A stretch of 64,000 bases of DNA, taken from contig NC_064434.1 of NCBI RefSeq assembly GCF_023343835.1, positions 18,209,505 to 18,273,504 of the forward strand. Reading direction: 5' to 3'. A program made the position numbers and the translations under genes. This DNA is from Lagopus muta. Lineage: Eukaryota; Chordata; Aves; Galliformes; Phasianidae. The notes under the pieces were generated by a model, which worked only from the letters and a program-made list of their open reading frames with translations, made no database searches and was not told the DNA's origin. This document shows, piece by piece, positions 13,201-27,394 of the stretch (positions are counted from its first letter, which is position 1; each line of letters begins with the position of its first letter).

Positions 13201-13602
13201 GGTTAATTGTTACCCAGTAGGCACACTTGCAGAAGAATTCCTTAAGAAAAGATTTTTGGCTTCCTACTGTCCTGAAGAAAACTATTGGCAGTACAAAGAC
13301 ATGCTGGCATAACTGCATTTCACACCAAAAGAACACTCCCCAAATTGGTAGAGTCAAAAAAAAAAAAAAGCAACTTGATTTCAGTTGAAACAGCATTAAT
13401 AACACACCAATGGTTTTAGCATTGATAAGCAATGGGAACACACTCAAAGCCAGGCCACCCAGCATAGTAGAGCCATTGCCTTTATAGTGTGACAGCAGAA
13501 ACAGGGCAGAGCCAGGACAGCTGCCCTTAATTGGGCAAAGGGTTATTTCATAACCATTCACCATAAAACATAATGTGGAAGGGTAGAAAGCTATGGAGAG
13601 TT
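10209..13602. other. Non-coding stretch
   Basis: No gene or transposon was recognised. There are a T run at 10858-10871 and an A run at 13357-13369; otherwise ordinary AT-rich sequence. Confidence 0.5.
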
Positions 13603-13712
13603 TGTTGTGTTGTGTTGTGTTGTGTTGTGTTGTGTTGTGTTGTGTTGTGTTGTGTTGTGTTGTGTTGTGTTGTGTTGTGTTGTGTTGTGTTGTGTTGTGT
13701 TGTGTTGTGTTT
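13603..13712 (+). repeat. Pentanucleotide array (TGTTG)22
   Basis: About 22 essentially perfect copies of TGTTG, 110 bases. Because the unit is five bases and lacks stops, plus-strand frames across it read as repeats of VVLCC and are not genes. Confidence 0.98.
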
Positions 13713-15814
13713 GGCTATGGCTGCTTGGAGAAGGGCTGGCTATATGTTGGTAGGAGACAAGATGCTGCGTTCCTAGTACATGGTTGGTTTTCCAACAGTT
13801 GTATTATTAGCTTCAGTATTAGTTGGTGGTAATTACACTGCAGGTGTGTATTGTTATCACTGTAGTTTTGTTTCCTTTTTTCCTTTTCTGCCTTAGTGAA
13901 TAATTTTTATCTCAATCTATTTCATTTCCAACTCTCTCTCTCGTTCTGTTGTGGAGTAGTTAGCAAGCAACTCTGGTGCTGAGATACCTGACAGGTTAAC
14001 ACAACAATCAGTAAGTGAAATACATTTTCTGGAACAAATCTGATTGCACAGCCAGTTGAATTAATTGGATAATGTGTATTTAGATGCAGCTGAATTGAAA
14101 CAATGTTTTTGGGAAAGAGGATGTTATTTAAATGTTGGGGAACATGTTCTGGGCAGCACAGTCTCTGAGGCACAATAAGTCTGATCATGGTGGATAATAA
14201 ATTGGAGAGGATCTTATGAGGTACTGCAACAATGAGATAGTGGATATCAATCCCTAATCCAAGGTAAGCAGTTAACTGACTCAAAATCAGTAAGTAACTA
14301 CATGAGAAAGTGGTTTCTGAGAGAATATAGCTTATTAATCTTGCAAACTAAAGCATAAAATTGTCCAGTGATTTTCAGCTAAAACTAGCTAAATTCAGAA
14401 TAAAGTAAACAAGCACTTTACTGGGAAAGCAATCTATTTACTCATCTTGTTAAGTGAGCCCTTCTCTCTCACATCAAATTTAGAATTCACCCAAGCTGAG
14501 CAGCCTTTCCAATGCTGTGCAGCAGAAGTTATGGTCCATGCAGGAAATACTGAGGAGTTTTGAGTTTTCACAGAAAATTCAGAGAACATATTACAGCAGA
14601 AATACTGTGATATTTATTCAAGTATACTAACATGATACTTCATTATAAAACTGAGCACTCACAAGTTAGGATGAGACAGTTATTAATCAGAGATGTCTTG
14701 AAAGATAGTGGTAATTTACTCTTAATTCAATTTGTTATATATATTTATATACCTATAATGAAAAGCCTGGTAAGGCATCTTACCATGGACCTTTCTGATT
14801 TACAGCCTATGACACCAATTGGCTCTAGCCACCCAAAGGACAGAGGTTGGAGGAGGTGTTGTGGTGGATTTCGAACTTGTGGATGCAGAAGACTAGAGTT
14901 GAAACTGCTGTTTTGGAAAAGATCTGTTGGCCAGAGCCCAGCTTGGAACTAGCTGGGGTGAGTGCTGCATTTCCCTGGCACAGGTTGTGCGAAATCAATG
15001 GGGCTTAGCAGGGCTTTCCCTGGTATTTCCTCTTGTGATAGCAGTTTAGAAAGCTCAAGTTTTAATATAAAAAAATCATTTATGTATGTGGATTTTACGT
15101 AACAGAAGGAATATCACAGCCTGAGGCCCTACACTGGCAAAGAGAACAAAGAACTTCAGGCTTCTCCAAGCTCTTTCTTCTAATTGGTTGGGTGAAACCC
15201 AAGACAACAGACATAGGAAAGAGCAGCAGAAGGTGGAAGGTCACACTGCAGAGCAGGGGCAGGTCTTGCTCTCCCAACTCTTCTAGCCTATTGTTTGCTG
15301 TCAGGGCATGGGAGAAGCCTGAAACCACTGTACCAGACAGGTCTGAGTATAACAGTTGATGCAGTCTTAGAAAACTGAGCCACTGCAGTGTTCTGCTGTG
15401 ATTTTTTTTTTTTTTTTTTTTTTTAACATTCTGCATGTGCTACTGAAAGCAGAGTGACAGCAGTCATCCCCGGTTTCCTTACTTGTCATGATACAAAGGA
15501 AAATCTAGCAGGCTGCCTTTCACCAGTAGTAGAGAAACAGATGAAGAACAAAAAAGCTTTAGGACAGGCGCACAGAAAATCAATGTGGACACATAAATAT
15601 CTACATTGAAAGGAAACAAAACTTTTTTTTTTTCCTGGTTTTTTTTTTTTTCTTTTTTTTCCTTGAAATAAGAATGAATTGGTTTATTTACCATTGGTTT
15701 CAAGCTCTCACAATTAATTATCACCTGAAACAGGAATACTGAAAAACTTGAAAATAATATTTTTTTTGTTTTTGTCTCTATGCAAATGCATGGCTGTGCC
15801 TATAATTTCAATAA
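13713..15814. other. Non-coding stretch
   Basis: No gene was recognised. There are a poly-T run (about 15402-15424) and T-rich blocks at 15623-15660. Confidence 0.5.
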
Positions 15815-15975
15815 TGCCTTTGCCCAGTGATGTGGTTGATGCCATGTCTATGGAGACTTTAAAGGCAAGGCTGAATCAGGCCCTGGGCAATCTGATGTAG
15901 CTGTTCCTTGCAGGGGAGTTGGGCTAGATGACTTCTAATGGGACCTTCCAACTCTAAGGAATCTGATTCTATAAT
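15815..15975 (+). mobile_element. CR1 LINE 3'-end relic
   Basis: Degraded: 'gactttaaaggcaaggctga', 'ccctgggcaatctgatgtag', 'gagttgggctagatgacttc' and 'ctgattctataa'. Confidence 0.82.
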
Positions 15976-16759
15976 ACTTCACGGCTGTGAGAAGCACTAT
16001 AAAGGAAGATATAACAGATGAAGGTGGAAGGATTGGGAAACAGTAAAATGTGTGCATGTAGAAACAAAAGTACAGCTTGCTCATGATTTTGGAGGTTGTG
16101 TTTCAAGTCTGAAAGTAATTCCCTTTGGAATTACAAATTATGCCATGAGCTTACTTTAAGTTACCAAATGTGACATTATCTTCATAATCTCTTGTTAATT
16201 AGATCACTGAGAGTATATCCATTTATTACTTTCTGTCTATACTTAGTACTGCCAGCTTTTGAAAAAAATTAAAAAAGAAGTAGAACAAGCGCAAACAGAT
16301 CTTAAAAAAAAAATATCAGTTGAGGACTACAAAAATAATTTCTGAATATTAAAAAAATTCGGCTATTTTAATGTTAAAAAGAAAGAAAAAGTCTGAGACT
16401 TCTTAAACAAATCTTAATACCTCCATGAGAAGAAAATTTAGCCAGAAAGGTAAGCAACAACCAAAACCTGACGCAAAAGAATGACGTTCAAAATAAAGGC
16501 ATAGTCATATTAACAGCTGGAGATTATTATCTATGAAGTAACAGATACCTCTTCTACTGACTCCCAGTCATAACTAATTTACAGCTAAGAAGGCACAATC
16601 AGTCTACAAATGAGATATTAAGTGGAATTAAAGCAGAAATGCCACCCTGTTCCCATTTGGAGGCAGGGGAAGAGCAAAAGGCAGCAGGTAGAATAATGAC
16701 AGGAGCCCTAGAGTATAAAATATAGGAAGGCAGCACCAGCATGAGATTAGGATGGACGA

Positions 16760-16848
16760 GAGTGAGAACTATTGGTGATAGGTGGATGGTTGGACTGGAT
16801 GATCTTGAAGGTCTTTTCCAACCTTGGTGATTCTGTGATTCTGTGAAG
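16760..16848 (+). mobile_element. CR1 LINE 3'-end fragment
   Basis: 'aggtggatggttggactgga', 'tgatcttgaaggtcttttcc', 'aaccttggtgattctgtgat'. Same subfamily type as the copies at 8264 and 43036. Confidence 0.88.
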
Positions 16849-19800
16849 AGTTTTATTCCAGTCATAGAGTCTTCACCATTTTCTTATTTGATTTTCAGCT
16901 ATGAAAAGATCAAAAAGCTTAGCTCAATTGTAAATTACAGGATTTATCATAACTTGTAGGAACTAATTTAAGGGTAACTGTACAAAGAGGAATGGTAGGG
17001 CAGATACAGCAAATCAGACCATGCAGCTTAATGCTTTTTAATTGCCTTACTTAAATGCCATTCAGTGAATAGGCTGCATATAAAGAATTCCTCTCACTCA
17101 AGTGTATAAAAGGCCACTGTTTCTTTATAATTAGAAGAGGTAAAAATTAACTAACACTCTTGAGAAGACTTTGTGATTGAGAAAACTATTGAAAGTGGCT
17201 TGCATTTAAAACACACACACGCAAGCTTCCCCCTCCCCCACCCTTCCCCCCAAAACAAAAACAAAACAGAAAAACTGAAATACATGTCACATCCAGTTAG
17301 TGGCAGTTAGACATTACAGATGATTTAGAAATTTTCAGACATCTCCGTTGCCCTACATGATTTACAGGAAGTGTTGGCTAGCTTCTCAATTCATGAACCT
17401 TCTGCTAAAGTTATTGCAAAAAAAAAAGGAGCAAACTGCAGCAGCTGCTTTATGGTTTCAAATGCATGTTACATTACTCATGCCTTCAGGAATTATTCCA
17501 CTTAGAGTCCACATTAGGCCACCAGTAGAGCTCTTAAAGCTCCTCCTTAGCTTTGCCAATACTTTTCTGACACTCATGAGGTAAAATGATTAACCATGAA
17601 GGTTGCTTGTGAGGAATCATTACTCCAACTTACAACAGAGTCTTTCCATGCATTGAACTTTTCTCTTAAACTAAATGGGATTGGAATTTTAATTCCATCT
17701 GTTTCTTAGGTCCAACTCAAGAGTTGTCACAGTAGAAAGTATGAAATTAATCATCTAAGACTACACTGTACAGTCAGGAGGAAAATAATTTTCTGAAACT
17801 TCATTTGGTTAAGATGTTTCACTGCATGATACTGGGGTGATGTTCACAGACGTTTCTGCACCTCCTTGCCTTTCTGTTTCACTTGGAACATCTTTTTTCT
17901 TTGCAGAACAGAACTAAAGGGTTAATAACAGTGCAGAAATAAGCATTTCAACTCAGGCAGTCATCTTTAGCTCATATTTCTTACCACTGAAATAGAAAGT
18001 AATAAGGAATTGTGTGTTTAGAATATGTTTATTTTGATCAACCAGGGCAGTTGGCAGTGTCTGGTATGTTAGTATATTCCCTGAATCCCACAGTGTAAAC
18101 TGGTATAAATCAGTAACAAATATTTATATGATTTTTTTATGCCTTAAGTAGAATTCAAAGATCACAAGGAACTGGCAATTAAAAATGACATATTATACTA
18201 CAGACAGTTACAGCAGAAGTTAAACTCTAACAGGAATCCTAAAATTAAATGTATGTTTCAAGTTATACAACGATGTTGTGTAATTACAAGGATCTGATGG
18301 GCAGATGAAATAGTTATGGCAGACCAGAGTGAAAGCCATTTTGTCCGACAGTGCCCTCTAGAGATGGAGAGAGAAAACATTTGCAGAAACTTAAATGCTA
18401 TGGAAGGAAAAAAAAAAAAAAGATTTTACCTGTTCTTCTCCACAGAAGAAGAAAAACAAAGTCTTGGGAATTGTTCTGAAATGAAGCTGTCCCTTCAAGA
18501 GAACTTGGATATGAATCAACAGATATGCTAGATGGCTAGTGCAGCAGAGATCTGAGCACACTGGGGCAACCAATTCATCTGGCATCAAGAACGTAGCTGT
18601 TGTGCAAAAGGAGGAAAGTAGAGAGAAACAGGCATGAAGCATAACTCAAGAGTTAAGCTGCAGATATTTTTCTTCTGTTAAGATCTGATGAGACCTAAAT
18701 ACTTCCCAGGTCTTAGGAAATTAGAAAGAGTTAAGACAGACCACAACATTATTATCAGTAGAAATGTGCATATAAAATATAAACAACGGAAGACGACTTA
18801 GAACAAGAACAGATGAGAAATTAAAAGTTATAAAGTAGTCAGAAGTAAGTAGTTTCAATATTGCAAATGAAAACCAATGGAAGTAACAGAAAAAAAAAAA
18901 AAAAAAAAAAAAACCAAACAACCACAAATGTAATTTCAAGCCAGTGGTGAGATGTGACATCTGAAAAAATAGCCAAACTTTGCCACCAGATATCTTAATC
19001 CTTACTGTAGATGGTGCTGTAGCATAAAATATGCACCCTGAATGCTGATTTAAAACCATTTAGCTACAGTTATCAGGTGTACAGGATTAACGCACAAATG
19101 GTTGTGAGCAGCCATGTAAACATGTTGCAATTTATGTCCAATTCATATTTGAGCATAGGATTGTTAAGAAGAACCAAAGATACTTACTGGCAGAGGAGAC
19201 ATCATGATCAGGTGGGTAATTTTTATTTCTTTTTCATTCTAGGGAATTGGCTGATGTAGTCACACAGCCACTCTTGATGATATTTGAAAAGTCATGATGG
19301 TCAGGTGAAGTCCCCAGTAATTAGAAAAGAGGCAATATTACATTCATTTTTAAGAAAGGTAGAAAGAATGACCCAGATATTTCCACACTATTTGTTTGTT
19401 TGTTTTTTGTTGTTTGTTTGTTTTACACTGACTTCTTCCTTCATTGAGAATAAACATGAAGGAATTTTCTCCACTCTGGGAAAATGCATCACTAAAACCA
19501 TCTTCAGTGATATAGCACAAGGAATTCTTATTCCAAGAAAGCCTCAGAGGATATGTTATCATGCCGTGCTTCACACTGAAAGATAGCCCGTGTTTGCTAA
19601 GGAGGTGTGTCTGGCTGAAATAGCTGTACACCAAACCTGGAGTTGGCCTCACGGCCATGAGTGGCTCCAGCAGTAGGACAGCAGTAACAGAGCCACAGTG
19701 TGCTCTGTTACCACCCATGCTCCAACAGTCCTATTTCCCATCCTACAGCATCTCAGGGACTTTTGGGATTTCTCAGTTCTATTGCCTGTGCTACCTGTTA

Positions 19801-20519
19801 AGGAGTTAAAACTCTTTGCTTGTCCCTTTCTGCTAGCCAATGCAGATGCTTTTTATAAACTGTAGTGATAAAAATTAAACAAACACAAACCTCTATCTTC
19901 TGCTTCTCTTTGTTTCAGTGGTGACTCAAATGGACTCCTGATGGTAGCAGAAGCCACCGAGTTTTGTTCTAGAATGCAAAAGAAGCTCTCTACATTGGCA
20001 GTAACAGCAGTCTGAGTGATCGCTGCTGGCAATCTGAATGAAAAGCTATTGTACAATGCTCAAAGCCAGTTCTCCAGATGTTACTGTTCACCCAATCTGC
20101 CTAGAAAAGGGGCTAGTACTGGGGAGCGAGCGAATTCCTGTTCCTGGAGCCAATGCATTGCCTTATGCTTGTGCAAAATGAGCAGATCTTTGTGATGATT
20201 CACTGCTTAACATTTCTACTACGAGTGCTAAGAAGGCTCCACATTTTTCACTGTACAGAAATATTTATCTCACGGACATAAAGTTGAAAATCAGTGGAGC
20301 TACATCAGTATGCAACAGCATAGGATCAAATTCACTTAACACAATCATTTTAAGTTAAAAGTAGTCGTGAAAATTAAGTAAATAAATTCATTTAACACAA
20401 AGAAGGTGATATTTCTTAATGTTGCAGAAGTGAAATCAGAGAAGAGTGCAGGGATACTTTATTGTGACTTTTCAACATTTAAAGGGAGATTGTAAATATG
20501 AGGGAAAACATCTTCTTAC
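16849..20519. other. Non-coding stretch
   Basis: No gene or transposon was recognised. It holds A runs at about 18408-18421 and 18890-18913 and a C-rich patch at 17226-17250. Confidence 0.5.
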
Positions 20520-20775
20520 ATATAGTAGGTAGTGATAGGACAAGGGGGAATAGTTTTTAAACTGAAAGAGGGAAGATTTAAACTAGATGTCAAGGGGAAG
20601 TTTTTTACTGAAGAAATGGTGAGGTGCTGGAACGGGCTGCCCAGAGAGGCTGTAGATGCCACATCCCTGGAAGCATTCACAGCCAGGTTGGATGGGGTCC
20701 TGGGCAGCCTCATCCAGTACTTGATCTAGTGGCTGGCAACCCTACCTATGACAGAGGGTTGGAACTTGATACCTA
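20520..20775 (+). mobile_element. CR1 LINE 3' end
   Basis: 'gataggacaagggggaatag', 'gtgctggaacgggctgccca', 'ccaggttggatggggtcctg' and 'ctggcaaccctacctatgac'. The translated piece (VRCWNGLPREAVDATSLEAF) matches the C-terminus of CR1 ORF2. The terminal octamer repeats are missing. Confidence 0.9.
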
Positions 20776-23700
20776 TTTTCTAGAAAAGAATGTGCTTTCT
20801 GAAATACAAGAAATCTCAAAAAAAATTAGGAAGTTCTTCTCTCATCCAGGTATACATGTATGAGTAGTACATACATATGTATAAATCCAGACATCCTTTC
20901 ACAGAATCTCTTTCTCAAATTGCTGTGCAAAAGCTTGGCTTTTCTTTCTTATGAGCTAATCAGTTTTATAACATAGAATAAAGCTTCAACTGGCTGTTGC
21001 ACACTAAAGTTCTGGGTACCCTGCTGCCACACAAAGGCTGCAGCTCTACTTTTAGGATGCATGCTTGGCAGGAGAAGCAAGTGCTTGAGAATGCATCTGG
21101 AGAGCGTATGGACCAAGGAGCTCACCAACCTGGTCAGGATCAAGATGTACAGAAGGTGAATTTCCAACCACAGCACAAAACCTTTCCTGTTTTTCCATTT
21201 CATGACAGGTTTCAAATGGAAGTATCTCCAACATAGCAAGATTTCTGAAGTTATCACATCAAGAAGTTCTCTATGCAATTTTCTTGTACACTTTTGATCC
21301 TTTTGTATTTAGAAAGCACTTTTGAGTCTTTCGTATTTAGAAAGGATACCTGTCCTGCTTATTTTCTCCTCTAAGTGTCAGGCTTGCTTCTGGAAACAAG
21401 GCTTCTGCTGCACTGTAGTGCTTAAAGATCAATATCAGTTTATCATTTAGTCAGAGCAGCAGCTGTCTCTTGGGCCTCCTTGATTTCCCCCCCCCCCCCC
21501 CCCCATTTCACTAAGTTCTTTTACATCACTGCCATCACATATTCCAGTTCACCCCATCTGGCCACGAAGGCTCCACTAGTGCTGCTGTGCAGCACAGCCT
21601 GAGCCAAGAAAGCAATACACAGGAAAGATGTGAGGGAGTGACACACAGAAAAAGAGAAGAACTGACTATGTAAGCAAATTCACATTACAACATGCAAAAT
21701 ACTATTTGAGTTGTTTAACATCTGCTTATGGGAGTCCTTTCCAGGTACTGTCTTTCCCTACTTGTCTATAAGCTGTCAGCCACCACTCTTAATTTTTTTG
21801 TCCTGCCATTAATTTTCAGTGTAGAGTTGAGCCTGGGCAATTGCAGAAGAGTGTTTGTTTCTAATCCTGTATCATTTTGCCTCCACGGACATGGAACAAG
21901 AAGCAAAGTTCAAGTCATTTCATGTGTGCTGCTTTGAGAAAAGAGCTCAGTCATGTGCCTGCTCTTTTCTGTTCCTGAATTTAGTCAGATATTTTAAATC
22001 ATCTTAGAGCTATATACTACAGTTAATACATACCAAGCATAATATTTTCCTTTTTTTCCTTCAAAACTAACAAAAGCCATTACTTTCAACAACCACTGAA
22101 CAGGAAAGAAAACTCTCACTAATTTCAAAAGGATTTTTTTTTTAAACAACTGCATCACTGATGCTGTACCATTCTCTTACCACTGCATATGCCTGCTTTA
22201 GCATTGCTAAAGCATTGCTAGCATTTTCCATGACATTTCTTTACAGTAACTTGACTGCTCCTATATTATTCTACAGGTTCAGCATATGTTGATGTCACTG
22301 TTTCAATTCTATATAGTTTAGCTTGATAATTTAAATAAGGAAGTAGCTCAAGTTATAGACAGGAGCTTAGAGGATTGTTCTGAACACTGAAACTCTTGTT
22401 TCTTGCTGCTTTTAAAGTCCCATTAGGTTGAAAATGCTTGTACAAATCTGGTTCATCATTTAAATTTCATATTCCACTCCCACTCCCCAAATCTCTTTTC
22501 CATTACCTTCATTCAGTCCCTAGATCTATCCTTTCTTCTCAGCCAAGCTTCTTCTAAGTGCTTTAATCTTCTAAAAGTGAATTTGGGTTTCATTGGTAAT
22601 CTTGAATAAGTTGCGGCTACTGGAGTACTTTCTTTCCTGAACTGTGGGCTCTATCCACACTTATGGTAGATTGACCTAGCCTAGCTGTACCATCTTCAAT
22701 GATGAAGCATTGCATTTGGGGATCTGACCATTCAATGATTGATTACTTAATGCAACAAAGAAATCTAGAAAAATGTAATATAGAAAAATGTAATTTTCAG
22801 CACATCAAATCTTGAGTAATACAGCTGTATCATTTGTTCCAGATGTCATTTTCTCCATAGATTATTATATAAAGTCACAATATTTACATTTGCATGCTTT
22901 CCTACCACTGCTGGAGAAAGTAATGCATATCTTCTACTATAGAAGAATACTGCAATACGAATGAATGTCATTACCATGAAAAAAGTATGCAGTATTTTTA
23001 GGAGATAATTAATTAAGAAAAGAATTAATAACACAGCTAAAGGCTAGTTAGTTTAAATAGTTCCCATATCTGATAAGATACCTTATCTACTTCACAGTAT
23101 GACACTGATCTGTTCTCTATATTTTTGGCCATAACAGGAGTTTGAGTGCTGCAGCTAAGCTGAATGATACACGACCAACCTGAAAATATCTGTCCAGAAG
23201 AGTTATGTTTGAATATTGATGTAAAAGTGAGATTTCTTTATATCTTCTTAGCTTTAATTCCCATTCATTAATTTCACTGTTATTAATGGTGCTATTAGTA
23301 TGCTCTTGTTGGTTTAATACTCTTATGTATTCATGTGGTCTGTATTTTTATCTGAATTATATTAAAAACAGTTGCTCCTGGTTTATTAGAGAACCTAGAC
23401 TCATAACTTACAATATGAATCAAAATGGGAGATTTTCCAAAAGTGTAACTAATGAGGTTAGACACAAGTGGAATTCAAGACTCAATATGAAAATCCTTTT
23501 TTTCTCAAGTACTAAGATTCACTGACTTGTGCATCATTTATATTTTAATGTATTATGAGGAGTAGGTACATACCCTCAATAATTATTTCTTCAGCACTGA
23601 AAGACTTAATGAATCAACCAGCAGGAGATACTCCAATTAAATGCAAATACAGAGTATTAGAGAATCTAATATTTTTTAATAAATAAAATGAAGAAATTGA

Positions 23701-24483
23701 TACTGATGTGCCTTAATTCACTAGCAAAATTAAAAGTTTGATTTTTAGAACTTTTTCTCCACAGATGAAAACATTTCCATGTTTTCCACCAAAACGCATC
23801 TTGCATTTCCTGCGCACCAGGCTCCCTAGGATGCAGTCATGTCAGAACCATTTTTCTTTCAAATAAGCATTTAAATTTTATATAACACCACATAGCTAAG
23901 CTAAGTTATGGTCTTAAAAATTCTTCAAGAGAAAACCACCAAATATACCAACTCAAAATGATACTGAAAATTTCTACAACTTCACAGTTTTCTGAGTAGC
24001 TGTACATATGTTCAGAAGAACAAAAAGCTGTCCTTTTCTATCACTTTTCTATTGTGTGATTCCATCTTGATAAATATTAACTTCCCATATGGAGGAAAAA
24101 AAACCAAACCAAGTTTTTCTTATTTTGTATTTTTGGAGATTAAAGTTGAGGGAAAAAGAATGGAAATGCTTTGCTGTATTTCATGGTTGTTTTTTCATTG
24201 TTGTTGTTTTGTTTTTGTTTTTGTTTTGTTTTTTTGTTTTTTCCCCACTTAGACAAGCACATTCAAATTATAAAAAACAAGAATGAAAAAGCTACTAAAC
24301 TCCTAGCCAGCTAGTCATGGCTACTGTACTGGTATTAACATCAGCAGAGATAAAGCAGAGTAGATGTAAACGATTTGTCTTTTCTGTCAGATAAGTAGTG
24401 CAAAAGTGCAAGGCAGGCTTTGAGTCAGAGCCTTTAAACCCTGTTCTAATATCAGGTGAATTCAGTTATAAAGCACGTGTTAA
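20776..24483. other. Non-coding stretch
   Basis: No gene was recognised. It contains a run of 18 C at 21487-21504 and T-rich low complexity at 24187-24243. Confidence 0.5.
21487..21504 (+). repeat. Poly-C run of 18
   Basis: Eighteen consecutive C residues, uncommon in this AT-rich background. The minus strand (poly-G) could form a quadruplex. Confidence 0.95.
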
Positions 24484-24998
24484 AACTGTGCTGGTGAGAC
24501 CTCACATGAGTACTCTGGTCAGATGTGGAGTCCTCAGCACAGGAGAGACATGAATCTGTTGGAACACACCCAGAGAAAGGCCACAGAAATTATCCCAGGG
24601 ATGGAACATGTCCCCCTTGAGGACAGGCTGAGAGAGCTAGAGCTGTTCAGCCTGGAAAAGAGAAGGGTCCAGGGAGACCTGATGGAGGCCTTTCAGTATC
24701 TGAAGAGGGGTATAAGAAGGAAGAGGACAGACACTTTAGCAGAGTCTGTGGCGATAGAACAAAGGGAAATGGTTTCAAATTAGAAATTGGAAGACTTACA
24801 TTGGATGTAATGAAGTTGTTTTTGAAATAAGAATGGTGAGAGGTGGTAGATTCCCCATCCCTGGAAACATTCAAGGTCAGGCTGGACAGGGCTGTGAGCA
24901 ACCTGACCAAGCTGTAGGTGTTCCTGTTGAGTGCAAGGGAATTGGACTAGATGACTTCCAATGGTCCCTTCCAACTCAAACAATTCTATGATTTTATG
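24484..24998 (+). mobile_element. CR1 LINE 3' portion with broken ORF2 end
   Basis: About 515 bases, from 'ctggtgagacctcacatgag' to the tail 'caattctatgattttatgac'. A frame at 24523-24783 reads HTQRKATEIIPGMEHVPLED and [20 protein letters not shown], the C-terminal part of CR1 ORF2. It ends early at a stop near 24781, so it is degenerate. Confidence 0.93.
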
Positions 24999-27394
24999 AC
25001 TAAGATTGGGCATACGCAGAAACAATTACTTTTTTCCCGTCTCTTTCAGAATGGCTTAGTGAATCTTCAGCTCTAATGGAAAAGATTTGAAGAAGAAAAT
25101 GCCTGTACTGGCTTCAGAAACTTTCTCTCATCTCTGTTTGACAGATGCAGCAGTGTCTGTGGGCTGAGCTCAACAAAAGAGCATTTCAATTGCGTGCAGT
25201 AATATTTCCCCTAACAGCTAATTCACTTAGAGAGGCTCCCATGATGTGCAACTCCATCCATGGTATATTCATTTAGTTTTCAAATGTAACAGAACTTGCT
25301 TTAACATTTGCATGCATTTGAATTTCAATGTTGACATGAAAAATACTGGAACTTGTTATAAAAGGACAGATGTATTTGCCCACTTACCTTTTTTATGACT
25401 AAGAAATCCCTTGGAGAAACTACAGTGATTGGCAGCTTCTGATAGTTACTTAAAAAAGATTAAGGTACTTCGACTGGGGCCAACTTATAGCCTTCTGCAG
25501 GCAATCGAAATTCCTATGAAATCATTAAGACCAGTAAAGAGGCTTACTTCACTCCCATTTACCTCAAAATCTACAGTTCCCAGCTGTATCTTTACAACTC
25601 CCACAAACCATTCTCAGCAAAATGGGCACTTCTCCATGCTCATCAAATGCTTCCTGACAGGTGCATTAAATACTGATTCTCACGTCTGCAGCCCAGGCAC
25701 TAAAAATAGATCTCTGTCTGGAGAAGGAGACTATTGGTGAGAAACTGGTGAGTTGTTGAGCTCATGCAGGAACACTCAACGTACTGTGCACCATACAAAA
25801 GTGTGTATGAAAATTCTGTATCTAAAGTTGGAACACATTGCTGAGAGGAATTCCATAAAGCACATCTTCAGAGGTTTATAGACTTGCCTAGACAAAGCCT
25901 TCAGAGGTCTAACCTTGTTTTCAGCAGGTGTTGTGTTAGTAGCCTTTTGAGATCCCTTCCAACACAAATGATTGCCCGAATGGTGCTTCAGTTGGATAAT
26001 TTATTACACTGGTATGTTTCACTTTGAAATTTCAGTGGAAACGCTCTATAGATTGACATGTCTGCTTCTTTTTATTTTCAACAATTCTAGCAATTTCTCT
26101 CACATTAATTAATTTCATTTCATTCCCCACTTGGTATGCTTTTCATTTAGGGTCAAAGAAACTTGTGCCTTTCTTTCCAATATTGTACCGTGTGGCAATA
26201 CAAATTTCAGTTGTAAAACCCAGCTAGACTCTCCCAGTTGCTCTTCCCTCCCCCTTCTATTCTCATTTTATCTCTAAAATTTTCAAATACTGTGACATGA
26301 TCAACTCATTCATAAATATACCTAGCCTCTAAGTCACTGCAGCATTTACATGTGATTTGCAAGAAATCAGTGGGAGTAGCTAAAAAATCTTTTCATTCGT
26401 TTCTCCTTTTTTTCCTCCTCGAGGTTTCTTATAATTGTTAATGCCATTGTGAAAGGTCTATCAACTTTGTTTCTGTCTTATGTACATGAGTCTCTCTCTT
26501 ATGCTATATTTCTGCTTTGGTGAGGGAAGACTCTTTCCTCTGACATATTAAGGAGAATGGTATTAAATGTTGGTGGTGATTTCTTTACACGCTACTGCTC
26601 ATCAAGCAAATATAATTATTTACCTAAATATTTACAAATGTCTTTCATGCAGTCATCCCAGGGCTTTGCCAAAAATCAGTACCAATCAGATACAGTAAAA
26701 TAATAATGTAAGTTATATGAGGAGACTTTTTATACATGTCACAAAACTTCACACAGACAGTGAAGATGCATGGTCGCTAGTGCTCCTCTTCTCCATTCTT
26801 GCTCCACAATATTATTGCCTTAAACTATGAAGAGCAACCATCACTGCATAAGCTCTGTAGCAGACAGACAACACATCTGTCCAGCTAAATAGAACTCAAT
26901 GCAGGGACTACTAAACTGTTAGCTTAGAAATACACGCTGGGCAGATGTGATCTAGATAGAACTTCTGCAAAGAAAATATATTCTAGATATGAATAGTAAA
27001 TTATGTTCGCTTAATAAACAATTATTAAAAATTTATTTACACTGTCAGTGAATGACTCTTGTTTGCAAAGTCCACATGGTGAAGCAAACTGGAAATTCTG
27101 TGACTGCTTAAACAATCTTTTAGAAAAATATAATAGATTATTTATGGAAAGGATTATTAAGAGTCCACAGGGCAGCCTGTCTCAGTTATTTAGAATGACA
27201 TTTTAGTCTCATTGTGACCAAGGGCATAATTTCTTGCGACTGCAAAGTTTTTTAAATATTAGATTTACACTTCTGCTTTTCAAGATACCAGGATCTACAC
27301 ACTGCTATGTTGACATTGCCAACAAGATAGGCTGGAAAGGAGATGAGGACCGAGCGTAGCTGCCAAGTTTAGATGGATTTCAGCATTAACTATG
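24999..27394. other. Non-coding stretch
   Basis: Apart from the weak CR1 relic at 25840-25975, no gene, array or transposon was recognised in this AT-rich segment. Confidence 0.5.
25840..25975 (+). mobile_element. Probable very old CR1 3'-end relic
   Basis: Weak similarity only: 'gctgagaggaattccataaa' and, at the end, 'gagatcccttccaacacaaatgatt'. Confidence 0.4.

Noticed and set aside
13573-13832. Cys/Val-rich repeat protein frames
   Set aside because: Produced by the TGTTG microsatellite in two frames.
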